From contig NW_006917098.1 of NCBI RefSeq assembly GCF_000516985.1, positions 1,612,001 through 1,676,000 of the forward strand: a stretch of 64,000 bases of DNA, written 5' to 3'. Within the stretch, counting starts at the first letter, position 1. Each line of letters starts with the position of its first letter. Below the pieces are notes generated by a model that saw only the letters and a list, made by a program, of their open reading frames with translations, searched no databases and was not told the origin of the DNA. A program made the position numbers and the translations under genes. Below, piece after piece: positions 13,301-24,674 of this stretch. The DNA comes from Pestalotiopsis fici W106-1. Its lineage: Eukaryota > Ascomycota > Sordariomycetes > Amphisphaeriales > Sporocadaceae.

Positions 13301-15709
13301 CATCTCGAATTATATGGTGATCTCGATTAGTTAGGTAATACTGATTGCCGTGGGCTATGGTGCTTGCTTTCTAAGAATAACGGCCATAATAACAACAGAT
13401 GCTGAGCTTATATTCGATCAGCAATGATTGACTCCACGTTGCTTTCAAGAAGAATGCATGGCTCATTCAGGCACTGAAAGGCATGGAATTTGTTGCACAC
13501 AACAAAGTCTATCAAATATATGTCGACAGGGATTGGGCATCGTACGGAGCTCACTCGGCCGGGAGGCACCTTTAAACCTGGGGCAGCCACCAGTCAAGTG
13601 TGAGGATCATGGCTGTGATTTTCACCCATGAATACTGTACGGCGGAAAGCGAATATTTCAAGATGCGGTTGCTTGCAAATTCAGTACAGCGGCGACTACA
13701 GAATCACCCTGTGGGTCATGGATGCCTGCCGTTGCTTTTTGGAGCTCATTTTCTGCCAGTAACGGTGAATTGACTGGCCTGATCAACTCACTCGGCCGTA
13801 CTGTTTCCATACACCCTTTGGTTAACATCCGTTCTCTGTATCACCCTGCAACAATATTGACAAGAAGTGCTTCTTCAGAACGAGCAAAAATCGCGACAGC
13901 TCGAAATTCGTGGCTGATTGCAACCGAAAACGACAACGATTGACATACATAGTTGGGTATGCTGTTCATCTTCATGGCACCCCTTTTTTTCATGCACCAA
14001 ATTGCTTTCACAACTTCTTAAGCTCAATTTGACCCACCCCAACGGTTCGCAGGGATCTCGGTAACGGCGAGTGTATCGATGCCCGGTGGTTGTCTAGACT
14101 TTGCAGGAAGAACCCGACCAATTGGAGGGAGGCGGGAATCCATAGAAGCAGGAGAGACGCATGCACGAGATGATCAAGGTCTTCGGGGCTGGTTTGGTTG
14201 CGGCACACATCGTAAAAGAGAATGGTGCCCTCAATCCCCGCCACTGCAACCAACCAACCAAAAAAAACGAGCGTGACGAGCCCAATGGTGTCAGCGTCTC
14301 AATAGTGCAATTGTGTCGAATATATATGAGGAAAGGTGTTTCCACCAGAGAGTCTTGGTAGCGATGATCGAGAAGACTCGACCCGGTTCGCGTCGAAAGT
14401 GATGAGCCGTGATGATTGCATGAGAACCAGGAAGTAATTAGAGAAGTAGATAGGCGGTAGACCAGAAACAGTATGGTGCCAAGAACACCCCAGCAGCAAC
14501 GGCCATAGCGCATTACCACAGTAGAAGGCCCCTGGAAGAACCCCCCGCTCCAGTGGGCATTGGATCCCGGCGTCTCCTGCGGGACCCGCTATGAGCCAGG
14601 TCCAAGCAAGCAATGCAATTCCAGAAGATTGCAGGCCGGCGAAAAAAAAGCGTCCAACGCAAATTGGCTTCTCAATCTGTCGACGCGCTCACTAGGTAGT
14701 AATAAAAAAAAAATCCCGTCTCGACGAGAGAGAGAGAGGACAGCGAAGACTCCTTTTCTATCGTGCAGGTGAATGTCGTCAGTCTGGTTCGTGGTGTTGC
14801 TTTCTTTTTCTTCTTCCTCTTCCATCTGCTGTACAGTACTGGGTGTTATTACCTACTACCACCTCAACTAGACCGAGGCCTGGGTCTTTTAATCGTCGTC
14901 AACCGGCAGCTCCCTGAACCCGTCCTCAGCTCGAACCACCCTTATCCTGGGTTCCATCCTCTCCTTTGCAGCCACCTCACTTTTTGTTTTTGTTTTTTTC
15001 ATGCTCGCATTGTCGGGCCCTCCGTCATCCAAGCATTGGGATTTTTAGGGGAAAAAAGGCTTGCAGCAAAAGGAAAAAAGCAAGTGTGAATGGAAACGAG
15101 CTGCCGATCAATTCTTCAATCATCGTGGTGCACAAGATTCGAAGTCAGCAAGCTTCAGTCCGCTTTGCTCTTCTCTTCGACCGCCGCCAACGCTAAACCA
15201 AGCCAACCCGCCTCTTAGACTGAGAGCAAAACGTCAATATTTACAACCATTTGTCTGCCAACTTTACCTACTATCGAAGCACTTTTCCGAGCTACTCCCA
15301 CACCGGCGGACCTTTGACTGCCATACCTGCTGCTAGTCGCCTCGCATAGCGTCTGCTCTGGCTCCTCTGGGGGTCCCCTCTTATTGTTACCTTGTCACGC
15401 CTTCATCTCCGGGCGAGACACAGCAGGCACAAGAGCAAAGAAAGAGGCCGACTACCAGACGCTGCTGATCTTGTTGAGCTGCTGCTCAAGCTCAAGCTCC
15501 TTGGACGCCCCCTCCACTCTTTGTTCAGTCTAAGCCTGGCCAATTAAGGCTGTTCCACCCTCTCAAACCGCCGCGAACCCTCTGGTCCGCCTAGGAATCC
15601 CTACGGTATCTCGCACAAACAACACAAAACCTCCAGTTTCTGCGTATTCCTTGTTATTGGCACTCGCAATTCGAGACGGTCGTTTACACTCCCGGTGGCT
15701 CTGGTCGAC

Positions 15710-17516
15710 ATGGCTGCCATGTCCTCTGCTGCACCGGGTGCTACTACATTGACGCCTCCCAGCAGCTCCCACGGCAACGAACCTGTGTGGAAATCTTCCT
15801 ACACGTCGGGTTATGACCAGGTATGTTACCTATTTCTGACCTAAAGGCTCCTCGGCTTTCCTCTCTTCTCTGTGCCTTGACTTGCAACTCATTTTGCAAA
15901 AACCATTTTCACCTTTGGCTTGGAACTCGTGGTTCCATATCATTTCTTTACTCATGTTGGCTGCCCCAGCTTGTCTTGTTTACTGACCCTACTTGTTCGT
16001 CTCACCGTAGGACTCAATGCAAGACCGAAACTTTGCAAGTGGTTACGAAACCACAAACGGCGCGGTACACGATGACTATGACGACATTGACCCATTCGCA
16101 CGACAGGACCCCGGTGAACCTTTTCCTGCTACAAAAGGTGCGAGTTCATTGCTAGATTTTTACTTCTCCCATGGCTAGAACCTATCATTCTTGATTCGTT
16201 GTTTGCGATTAGTAGTAGGAAATCCATGACCACGTGCTAACATTGCTTCATAAGTGCGAAATGGCGGTCGAAGCACTTCTCGTCCCGACAACAAGCGCGG
16301 GCAGTCTCACAACAGTGACCCTGGCCCTACCGAAGATAGCAGGTGGATTCATAGGGACAAGTTAGCCAAGATTGAGAATGCAGAACTCCAAGCCGCTGGA
16401 ATCGTCCTGCCAAAGCCTAGATCTCAGAGTCGTCCGCGAAGGGAACGTAGTACAGAGAAACTGGGTGGGCGCCGTCCGACTGATGCTTCGGAGCATCAAC
16501 CACTACCAAGATCGCGCAAGAATTCGACTCAAGCATCTATTTCCGGGGATAGACACCCAGAAATGGACAACCCAGCCTGGGATCTGCGTCTCCCCCAAGA
16601 GATAGCCGAATCTCCGGATGAGTACTGGATATCCAGCGATACACTTGCAGGCAAAGGATCGCGTATTCCTGTTGCTAGACAAAGCCCGGGTACTTTCCCA
16701 ATTGACTCCAATGATCGCAATGGCACGGGCGCGCGAAAGACGGGAGGGTCAGTATCGCCGGACGATGACTTTTCACTTGCCGTATCCAAACCCCGGTCGA
16801 GGAGCGGCAGCACTACTCTGAATGCCACCACGGGCAACCATCAACCGAAACGATCAGCCACGGATAACTCGCCAAAGAAGACACCTTCGACGGGAACAAG
16901 AAAGCCCTCGGCTGCCACGGCTAAATCTACTGCAACCACTCGTCCCAAGACGAGATCTGGCTCCGGCAAGGACTCTGGGAATGCCGCTAGGCCCACGACG
17001 AGATCTGGCGAACTCTCGCCTAAGGCGCCTGAAGGTGATCCGCCGTGGATGATCTCTGCGTACAAGCCAGACCCTCGACTTCCTCCAGACCAGCAACTTC
17101 TCCCCACAGTCGCAAAGCGTCTTCAGCAGGAGAAATGGGAGAAGGAGGGCAAGTTTGGAAATGTCTACGACAAAGAGTTCCGACCTTTGAATGACGAGGG
17201 ATTCAGCGAACCACCACCGGAGCTGCCAAAGCCCCCGGTAGAGGACAAGCAGGATGAATGGCCTCTGCGAGCCGATGCCAAGAGTCCTACACTGAGCCGA
17301 CCTGGTACGAGCTCGTATTCCACCATGCCCAGGATTCAAGATACACCGGTCACGCCCATGGCAAGCCCAAGATTACCATCAGCACCACCTCAGCCGCAAC
17401 CTCAACCTATACAGGTTACCAGAGTGCCTACCGCTCCAGAAGAACCCGAGCCACAGCAGCCTTCCGAGAAAGAAAAGAAGAAGGAAGCAGGTTGCGGCTG
17501 TTGCGTGGTCATGTGA
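15710..17516 (+). CDS. teaR: TeaR-like prenylated cell-end marker receptor
   Basis: Predicted 499-residue protein in three exons: 15710-15820, 16011-16137 and 16255-17516. Introns are 190 and 117 bases, and the exon phases join cleanly. The protein is hydrophilic and Ser/Pro/Arg-rich, without enzyme motifs. It ends in GCGCCVVM, whose last four residues form a CaaX box for farnesylation, with two more cysteines beside it that could be palmitoylated. This tail, together with the conserved block WIHRDKLAKIENAELQAAG at the start of exon 3, matches what I recall of TeaR, the Aspergillus cortical receptor for the kelch protein TeaA (role like fission yeast Mod5) that marks hyphal tips. Membrane anchoring is a strong inference from the CaaX box; the name rests on recalled family resemblance. 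The long pyrimidine-rich upstream stretch suggests a large leader. Confidence 0.72.
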
Positions 17517-18685
17517 GAGCCTTGCTCGAATCCATATGTTCAAGTAGTCGTCTAGACTACATATTTTACCGACCGACTCCGTGGCATCGATCCCAATAGA
17601 CTACTTACCTCAGACCGAGCGACCGACAGACACTGACGACGTCACGATTTTCCTTAATTTTCAGCGATTGCACTTTACACACCAATATGCCGTTGCAATC
17701 GCGACGTGCAGCTTTGGACAATACCGCCTCTCGCACCCGTTCCGCGCAAACAGCCGCAAATCTCCAAATTCGATACTCACACATGACAGTATTTCGAATC
17801 GTGACCATTGCAAACGGCACCAGCTCCTTTCTTTACTTTGTTACTTGTCCCATCATTGAATTTCAGACCTCTTTTTTGAAAAGCGAAACATCGCCCGGCG
17901 TTCATTGGATTCGACATTTTCGGAGTCGTGCGGCGTCCACACCTTTTCTTCGGCTCTTCGGAGGTTTCTTTTTTCGTTCAGGTCCCAGATTTCGATTTGG
18001 GTTGTGTATACTCGGGCTGGCATTTGCTTCTGGTCAGAGCCTATATCTTTTTTTAATCCGTGGCTTGCCTCGAGCCAAAATTCGAATGCTGTGGCAACAG
18101 ATTATTTTCAGAATGTGCGCCCCAAGGTTTCTGAGTTACTCGAAGCATCAAGACCAAGGATTTGATTAGAATCGCATGGTGGGAGTGGATGTCCTTAAAG
18201 AGCATATCAGAGGGTCCAGCTTGGTGAATTGTAGATACCCTACGAGCTGGTTCAAGTAGTTAAATCAACATCTGTTGAAAAGCAATATTTCTATCCACTA
18301 CGTGAGCGATCAGCCATCAACTCTTACCTAAGCTGTCTACCAGAAATACTCGTAGTGATATGTATGCATGTATTCACTATAACCCATGGATGCTACAAAT
18401 CAAATAGCCGGCTTGGAATGTATTGTTCGAAATTGTTCGAGAAGCTGTTGGCTCCAGGCTCCAGACTATACCAATCTGCGTCATACCTCGGCACCCCATA
18501 CTCTGTTCAGGGTTCCCCACGGGTTCCTCCGGCTGAAGAGACAAACCCCACAGTGTCTCGCGATAGACACTTGCTCAACTGTGGGCGGTGTAGTATAACC
18601 AAAACATGAGACATCTCTAGATCACGCAGCTCGGCTGGAGAATACTTTTGGCAGCACGTTAATCACAGCATCGCAAGACAACAAT
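17517..18685. other. Intergenic spacer
   Basis: Holds the 3' UTR of the TeaR-like gene and the promoter of the alcohol dehydrogenase gene. A 160-codon open frame at 17687-18169 has no domain and sits directly in the expected 3' UTR. Nothing else seen. Confidence 0.6.
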
Positions 18686-19985
18686 ATGTCAACTCAAAAT
18701 TACAAATTCGAGGGATGGGTAGGCCACGACCCTTCATCTGCAGAGGGCAAGATGGTCTGGACCGAATTTGAACCCAAGAGATGGGAAGAGACGGATATCG
18801 ATATCAAAATAACCCACAGTGGAATGTAGGTCTATTGGGAATGGTCCGGCAAGGGCGATTCATTAACCGGTCGTAGGTGTGGGAGCGATATTCATACCTT
18901 GCGGTCTGGGTGGGTAAGAGCTGCCTGAAGGCGAGACTGCAGAACCAAAAGAATACAGCTGACGGATTTCCTAGTACCCAGCACCTTATCCAATCATTGT
19001 TGGCCATGAAATCGTGGGCGAAGTGGTCCGAGTCGGCTCCAAAGCCGTCGGCAACCATCGCGTTGGCGACCGTGTCGGCGTGGGCTGCCTGACAGACAAC
19101 TGCGAAGGCCTCCCAGGCAAGCCCAAATGCGACGCCTGTGTGGCTGGAGAGGAGCAATTCTGTCCCAAAGCCCGCTGGACGTACCCTGGCCCTCACCACA
19201 ACGGAGACAAAGGCTATGGTGGCTACGCGACGTACCACCGGTGCCCTGGGCGCTTTGCGTTCAAGATCCCCGACGCGCTGGAATCTGGCCAAGCGGCTAC
19301 CATGATGTGCGCCGGCATCACCATGTTCTCACCACTGAAGCTGTGGGGCTGTGGTCCGGGAAAGAAGGTCGGCATTATTGGCTTGGGGGGACTGGGCCAT
19401 TATGGTGTCCTGTTTGCCAAGGCCATGGGCGCCGACCAGGTGATTGCCATTTCCAGGAGGGAGAGTAAACGCCAGCAGGCTCTACAGCTGGGCGCTGACG
19501 ACTACTTGGCCACCGAGGAGGGAGATAAAGGGTGGTTCAAAAAGTATTACGGACAACTCGACTTGTTGATATCGACAGTCGCGTCCTCCAAGGTGTGTTG
19601 CTCTCGGTTTTCTTTGACACGCCAAATTTGCGGCAGACTCGCAGGCAGCTGACCGCGGTCTTCATCTTCTTGACAGTCCCCCATGAAAGGCTATCTGGCA
19701 CTGCTAAAGCCAAAGGGCACTCTTGTTCATGTCGGTAACCCAGACGACGGCCAGTTCGTCATCCCCCCGACACCTCTCATCATGAAGTCGGCCAATTTTG
19801 CTGGATCGACCATCGGCTCCGCGGGAGAGGTTAGAGAGATGCTCCAACTGGCCGCCGACAAGAAGATACAGGCTTGGGTTGAGCAGAGGCCCATGAAGGA
19901 GGCAAATCAGGCCCTCAAAGATATGGAGACGGGTAAACCGAGATATAGATATTGCTTGGTCAACGAGGCAGGTTCCAAGTTATAG
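18686..19985 (+). CDS. Zinc-dependent alcohol dehydrogenase, cinnamyl-alcohol/ADH6 type
   Basis: Medium-chain dehydrogenase of 367 residues, expected to reduce aldehydes (aromatic or branched) with NADPH. Four exons: 18686-18825, 18877-18913 (only 37 bases), 18975-19592 and 19677-19985. Splicing restores the family order: the catalytic-zinc cysteine in MCGSDIHTLRSGW, GHEIVGEVVRVGSKA, a structural-zinc loop with four cysteines (NC, then KCDAC, then FC), the second catalytic cysteine in MMCAG, and the nucleotide-binding GLGGLGH. Length is usual for the CAD/ADH6 group. No signal peptide, so cytosolic. The 37-base exon would be easily missed by automated callers. A short-chain dehydrogenase gene follows on the same strand about 420 bases downstream. 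Confidence 0.9.
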
Positions 19986-20407
19986 CATTTTACTTGATGA
20001 TACGAATGAGTATAAGTCGGAACCGAGACTACTAGGTAAACAGTATAGGCGTTGCTTGTATATGGCTATGGTGACATCTGGTTTCGGAGCTCTTGGTATG
20101 AATGATGCCAATACTGAGACAAATCAAGGTGTGTTGAACAGAAATAAATTGATTGTTGTTATACCTTGAGATCTGTCTATGGCGCCGAATCCAGTTTCAA
20201 GACAAATGTTTCATTTTCCCCATTTTCACGTGCTTAAAAGGTGCCGCTACTGGAGAGCTTTAGCGTCCTGGGTAGCTGGGTGACAGGTTGTCGTAAACAC
20301 GTTGATCTTCTTCGTCCTGACCTTACTTGGCGAGTTCAATTCTTGTTTGTTCATATTGGATACAACTGATCTCGGATAAACCACCATTACCCCGTGTGTC
20401 GCCGCCC
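19986..20407. other. Intergenic spacer
   Basis: About 420 bases holding the terminator of the alcohol dehydrogenase gene and the promoter of the SDR gene. No ORF or RNA gene seen. Confidence 0.6.
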
Positions 20408-21423
20408 ATGATGAACATGGAGGGTGGGGCTGTCCTTCGCACAGCGCTCACAGCATTGGCGCTTGCTTTGCCTGCGTTTTATATACGCCGCCAACTCAGC
20501 GCCCGATTGCGAAGGAGGGATAGGCGCCTCAAGCACGACCAAGAGCGTGTGCTGATCCTCGGCGCATCCAGCGGCGTCGGACGGGCCGTCGCCAAACAGT
20601 ATGCGGAGCGCGGGGCACGCGTCTGTGTCGTGGCTCGCCGGGCAGAGGAAATCTCTGCTCTGGCCCAAGAATGCGGCGATCATTGTATCTGGCACGTGGC
20701 CGACTTTAGCAAAGCAGAGGACATGGTGCAGGTCAGAGATCGGCTCCAAGGTGAATGGCAGGGCTTGGATACTCTGCATGTCTGCGCCGGTGTCTCGGCG
20801 TTGCAGCCCGTCATGGCCCTCACGGGCGCGCAGCCCGGAAAAGATGCCACGGTCTCGGGCATAGACGCAGCCGCGAGGATTGCTGGTCGCGCAGTACAAG
20901 GAAACTTTGACGGACCATTGGTTTCAGCATTGACATTTGTAAGTTGATTTACGACCCGTGCAGGAGATGATAAGGGTATATACTGAATTGGCATTGTCAG
21001 ATTCCAATGCTTACACGAACCTCGTCCGCGCCGGCCATCTTGCTGGTTTCCTCTGTAGCTGCCGTGATCCCAGCGCCCACGAGAGCACTGTACGCATCTA
21101 CCAAGGCTGCATCGCTTCTTCTGTACCAGTCGCTGGCCATTGAACATCCACAGATTGCTTTCACCTTTGTTTTGCCAGCCACCATAGAAGGCAACTTTCG
21201 TGCATCGGCTGTGGATGCTGGGCCGGTCCGCGAGGAAGATCCAAACAAGACTGGACTCAAGATTGGTTACGTTGCGCAGAGATGTATTGATGCTGTGGAT
21301 CGTGCAGTCACGGGAAATGTCATCCTTCCCTGGTTTCCCTATTCGATCGGCCAGTATCTCTACAAGATTTGGCCTGCGTATGTTGAGAAGCGTGCCCGGC
21401 AAAAGTACAATTTCAAGGCCTAG
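20408..21423 (+). CDS. Short-chain dehydrogenase/reductase with N-terminal membrane anchor
   Basis: Predicted 317-residue SDR in two exons, 20408-20938 and 21001-21423, split by a 62-base intron. A hydrophobic segment (residues about 9-24) followed by an Arg-rich stretch predicts an N-terminal signal anchor. The nucleotide-binding motif GASSGVG follows, with a CAG in the NAG position of HVCAGVSAL. The catalytic serine is in LLVSSVAA and the Tyr/Lys pair in YASTKAAS. This layout resembles 11-beta-hydroxysteroid-dehydrogenase-like and other ER-facing SDRs, but the substrate is not evident. The first in-frame ATG (20408) is followed closely by two more (20411, 20417), so the exact start could shift by three residues. 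Confidence 0.86.
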
Positions 21424-21837
21424 GTGCTGGGACTCGAGTACAATTTCTCAGCATATGCAGATAATGAAATCCAATTGATGCCTGCGAATACCGAAATTGA
21501 GCAGGTATTGGCCAGAAAAGACATGATTGTTCATTTCTTCACTCTTATTGTTTGGTGCCTTTGTTCCAATAGCATGGAACAACAATGACAGGACAAAGGC
21601 CGTCCTTTACGTATGCGTCTCAGTTCCAGCTACAACTCATTTGTTACCGAATTCTGTCCATGGATTCATAATATGACAAGTAATTTGTGTAAGAGTTGTT
21701 GTTACTGTGCCTGATGTATCGAGCTGTATATTTATAGGCCATGTCGAACTACGATTTTGACTGTTGATCCATTTGCACAAACGTCGCAAACAACAGTACA
21801 CAGCATTCAGACCCCAAACTAATCACTATACGACAAG
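21424..21837. other. Intergenic spacer
   Basis: About 410 bases, moderately AT-rich. Promoter region of the kinase-like gene; nothing else seen. Confidence 0.6.
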
Positions 21838-22779
21838 ATGGCAGGCCAATCGAAATCGTCTATCAAGGTCTTGGCAGTTTTGGACAAGACTAGAGATGGA
21901 AATGGCTTCATTATCCGCGCCATTCGCAATGGTCAAGTTCTTTACATTCTGGTGCCTGCAGACATTTTCCCGTCCGGGTGGGACAAGGCGAGTACAAGCC
22001 CTGAACCTGATCTTTCCATAATTCCAGAGTCTGATAATTGCAAGGTTTGGACCTTGTCGGCTTCATCAGGAATAGGCTGCAGACGAGTGATTCAAGCTCG
22101 CGGTAATGGCATACCGAAGAAGCCTTTGGAAGGTGTGACGGGCATCGATGATATCCGTGGTTCACCAAATTTAATGACAGCCGAGTATTCAGAGTTCACC
22201 CCCGTCAAGACTTGGCCAGCCAGTGGTGGCCGACGCACTGACAGAGTACAAGCTGCGAAGCACCCAAAATTGAAAGATTCCGTGGTCATCAAGATTGTGG
22301 AGATTCCCGACCATCTGCCCATAGGTGAGAATGATCAAATTCCTCTCGGCACAGGAGAAGCAGAGATGAGGACAGAGATTACTAACCACTACAAGATGTC
22401 AAGCTTGGGACTCGCGCCCAAGTTTATTGGTCTAGTCACCGAACAAGGTCGTGGTGTCATTGGCTACATCATGGAGAATATCAGAGATTGCCAATCCTAC
22501 GAGGAGATCAAGGCAAAGGCCAAAGGTAAGCTCCCACCAGCCGAGATCAAGAATGTGCTTGCGGTTGTGGACCAGATGCATCGTCTGGGTATTTATCATG
22601 GCGACCTGCATCTCGGCAACCTTTTGAAACGTGCAGATGGTTCGATTACAATTATTGACTTTCAGCATGCCCAACCATTGGGACCCAACGGTCACGTTGA
22701 AGGTAAGCCGATTCTCTCAGCTGAGAATGAACGCGAGGAGCTTGAGGAAGAGTTGGACGAGATTGGTGTCCGGCGGTGA
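21838..22779 (+). CDS. Small atypical protein-kinase-like protein (DFQ in place of DFG)
   Basis: Intronless frame of 313 residues. The N-terminal 140 residues match no domain I recognise. From about residue 148 a minimal kinase fold appears: VVIKIVE with candidate ATP-binding lysine K152, an acidic helix around E174-E180, hinge-like IGYIMENI, the catalytic loop HGDLHLGN (254-261) and IIDFQHA where most kinases have DFG (D274). The loop HGDLHxGN with DFQ is the style of aminoglycoside-phosphotransferase, RIO/Bud32 and related kinase-like proteins rather than classical Ser/Thr kinases. The chain stops soon after, with an acidic tail, so a substrate-binding C-lobe is almost absent. Catalytic aspartates are kept, so activity is possible. 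The substrate is unknown. ATG at 21838 is the first in frame. Confidence 0.68.
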   Translation: MAGQSKSSIKVLAVLDKTRDGNGFIIRAIRNGQVLYILVPADIFPSGWDKASTSPEPDLSIIPESDNCKVWTLSASSGIGCRRVIQARGNGIPKKPLEGVTGIDDIRGSPNLMTAEYSEFTPVKTWPASGGRRTDRVQAAKHPKLKDSVVIKIVEIPDHLPIGENDQIPLGTGEAEMRTEITNHYKMSSLGLAPKFIGLVTEQGRGVIGYIMENIRDCQSYEEIKAKAKGKLPPAEIKNVLAVVDQMHRLGIYHGDLHLGNLLKRADGSITIIDFQHAQPLGPNGHVEGKPILSAENEREELEEELDEIGVRR

Positions 22780-23590
22780 GGTTTAGCTTTTGGCAAGTCA
22801 TGATCTATCATAGACAAGTCCCAATATCTGCAATGGTTGAGTAAGGAAGGTAAGCCAAAGTTGAGAAGAAAAAAAAAATGAGTAGGTCCTAAGTAGAACT
22901 TGTAGCTATCGAAATAAAGGCAAGTATTTTGTGTAAATATGCATATGGCCTCTAGTGGAGACTGTCACTTCTTTTCATATTCGTCAAATGTGAAAATCTC
23001 TCCTCTTTGTCGCATAGAAGCCACACGAGCCAACGAGCCACATTGTGCTTGTGTTGAAAATAAGATTGTAGTTTGCATGAAATTCTGTTGGACTAATGCC
23101 AGGGAGCAGCCTTTGTCGGGCCGCGCGAACCAGCCAAGAAAACATATCTCTAGTTTTTCGAGATTAGCTGTCAGATTGAACTGACTTAACGGTCGCCACA
23201 TGTTGTTCCTCAACACCGTAGCCATACATGCGGGCAGTCTAGACTCTACAGAAGAGTATACCTCAGCTGCCACCAGTTGGTGATCTTTGCTGAATGATCA
23301 GATATACCCCACCATGTCCCGCTATCGATCTTATCGATAGCAGAGCTTCTCGGGGCGCCCAGCCCCAGCCTCGCCACTAGCTTTTCCCATGAATCGGCAG
23401 GTGGACGAGACCCGGTAGTTCGTAGAGAAATGTAGAAAATCCTAGAAGCATGAAATGCTTGCCGATGCTAGTTCAGCCTTGTAGACAAATGGAAAATAGT
23501 AGGAGCAATTGGGTGCCAAAGACAGCCGGGGCACAAGGCAGAATCGCAGTGCTCGATCCATTGCAGCCTTTTCCCGTCTGTCATCAGTCG

Positions 23591-23604
23591 ATTCTGGAAC
23601 TTTG
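23591..23604. promoter_or_regulatory. Candidate heat-shock element upstream of Hsp90
   Basis: TTC-nn-GAA-nn-TTG, matching eight of nine fixed bases of the three-unit heat-shock element, roughly 350-450 bases upstream of the likely transcription start. A CCAAT box lies 30 bases further on. Two-unit matches also occur at 24422-24429 and 24466-24473, but those fall inside the probable leader intron. Confidence 0.35.
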
Positions 23605-24080
23605 GAGAATTGATGGAAGGGTCTTGATTCTTCGGCCAATCACTGGGGCGCATTCCTCATGGCTGCAGGGACCTGGACGACTTGCTGTTGCCGGGCGAGC
23701 GAAAGCTGCTGGGGTTCCGCCACCAGATTTCAGCCAACCAGCGGTCGCGCACACAGCAGGCGTAACCGTTCTTAGTTTAGTGCCAGTGCCACCGAGCTGC
23801 AACTGCCTGATGGAATCGCATCGAATTCTCTCTTGGGGCTTGGAATTAGTACAGAACCGGGGTGGCCTAAAAGGAATCCTCCAGCTGCTTGCCCATCCCG
23901 CAAACGAGCGCCTAAGTACAAGAAGCACGGAATTTGTGAACTTTTCCTCAACTTCCTCCGCTTTCCACTTCATATTCCCATTCCTCCCACTACTATTCTC
24001 TTTCCAAGAACTGCATCTGCTGTTTTTGTTGTTGCAGACACCTCTTGATACCCCCATTCGTCTTCAACAAAACCCTCTAG

Positions 24081-24646
24081 GTAAGTGAATACATGCGCTC
24101 CGTTGCAAGCTCTTGCTCCCCTCGTCACCATCCACCCGAAACCGTCAGCCTTGCCTTGCCATTCGATTGTCTTCGAGGGCATTCCACTTGTCAAGTGTTT
24201 CCTTGGAGAGCGCAAACAAGAGTCAATGCCTCGAGGACATGAATGTGTGTTTCCTGCCTTGATTGTCAGTCATTTCCTGTGACGACAATCGTGGCCAAGC
24301 TCCCACCGATGGTGACGAGCTTCGGTTCACCCAAGGCACTTCACCAGTTGCCCCTGCGAATTCTCTCGAACCTGCTACACAAGAAATCCATAGATTGCAC
24401 GCAGCTACTACCGCTTTCGCATTCTGGAACTTGTTTGTTTGCTCGGTTCGCTGCTCTTTGCTCTGGAACCTTCCAAAACCTTCCACCAGGCTGAGCAGAT
24501 TCCATTGGTTTCCACCAGAAACCATTGGAAAAATCTTTCAACTATTTCACATCCCAATTCACCCGCATCGAGATAAATCATTCTCGCACTTGCCATCAAC
24601 ACAAGCCTCTACGCGCAACATAATCGCTAACATTATTGACTTGCAG
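24081..24646 (+). other. Probable 5'-UTR intron of Hsp90
   Basis: A GTAAGT donor at 24081, a CGCTAACAT branch-like sequence near 24625 and a TTGCAG acceptor ending at 24646 bracket 566 bases just before the Hsp90 start codon at 24675. Leader introns are common in highly expressed fungal genes. Inferred from sequence alone. Confidence 0.55.
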
Positions 24647-24674
24647 AAGTCGTTTCCTTTCCACACATCTCAAC

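Larger units (their letters stand above)
4159..15709. other. About 11.5 kb divergent region with no credible protein gene
   Basis: This lies between two divergently transcribed genes (J-domain protein on -, TeaR-like on +). All open frames are short (at most about 210 codons on -, near 5350-5980), overlap one another on both strands and lack recognisable motifs or convincing start/splice structure. The sequence is not simple repeat. It contains a C10 run (7491-7500), a 10-base tandem repeat (8261-8289), an ACC repeat (10311-10340) and CTAGGTAC-like strings. The last 900 bases before 15710 are pyrimidine-rich and look like promoter plus a long 5' leader of the TeaR-like gene. Non-coding RNA genes or heavily spliced small genes cannot be excluded by eye. 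Confidence 0.55.
22780..24674. other. Intergenic: Hsp90 promoter and 5' leader
   Basis: About 1.9 kb. The proximal part holds the Hsp90 promoter and leader, with a pyrimidine-rich initiation-like stretch near 23940-24060, a CCAAT box at 23636-23640 and a probable leader intron (listed separately). The distal part shows no gene. Confidence 0.6.

Noticed and set aside
17687..18169. 160-codon open frame after the TeaR-like gene
   Set aside because: Lies in the expected 3' UTR, has no domain and overlaps other random frames.
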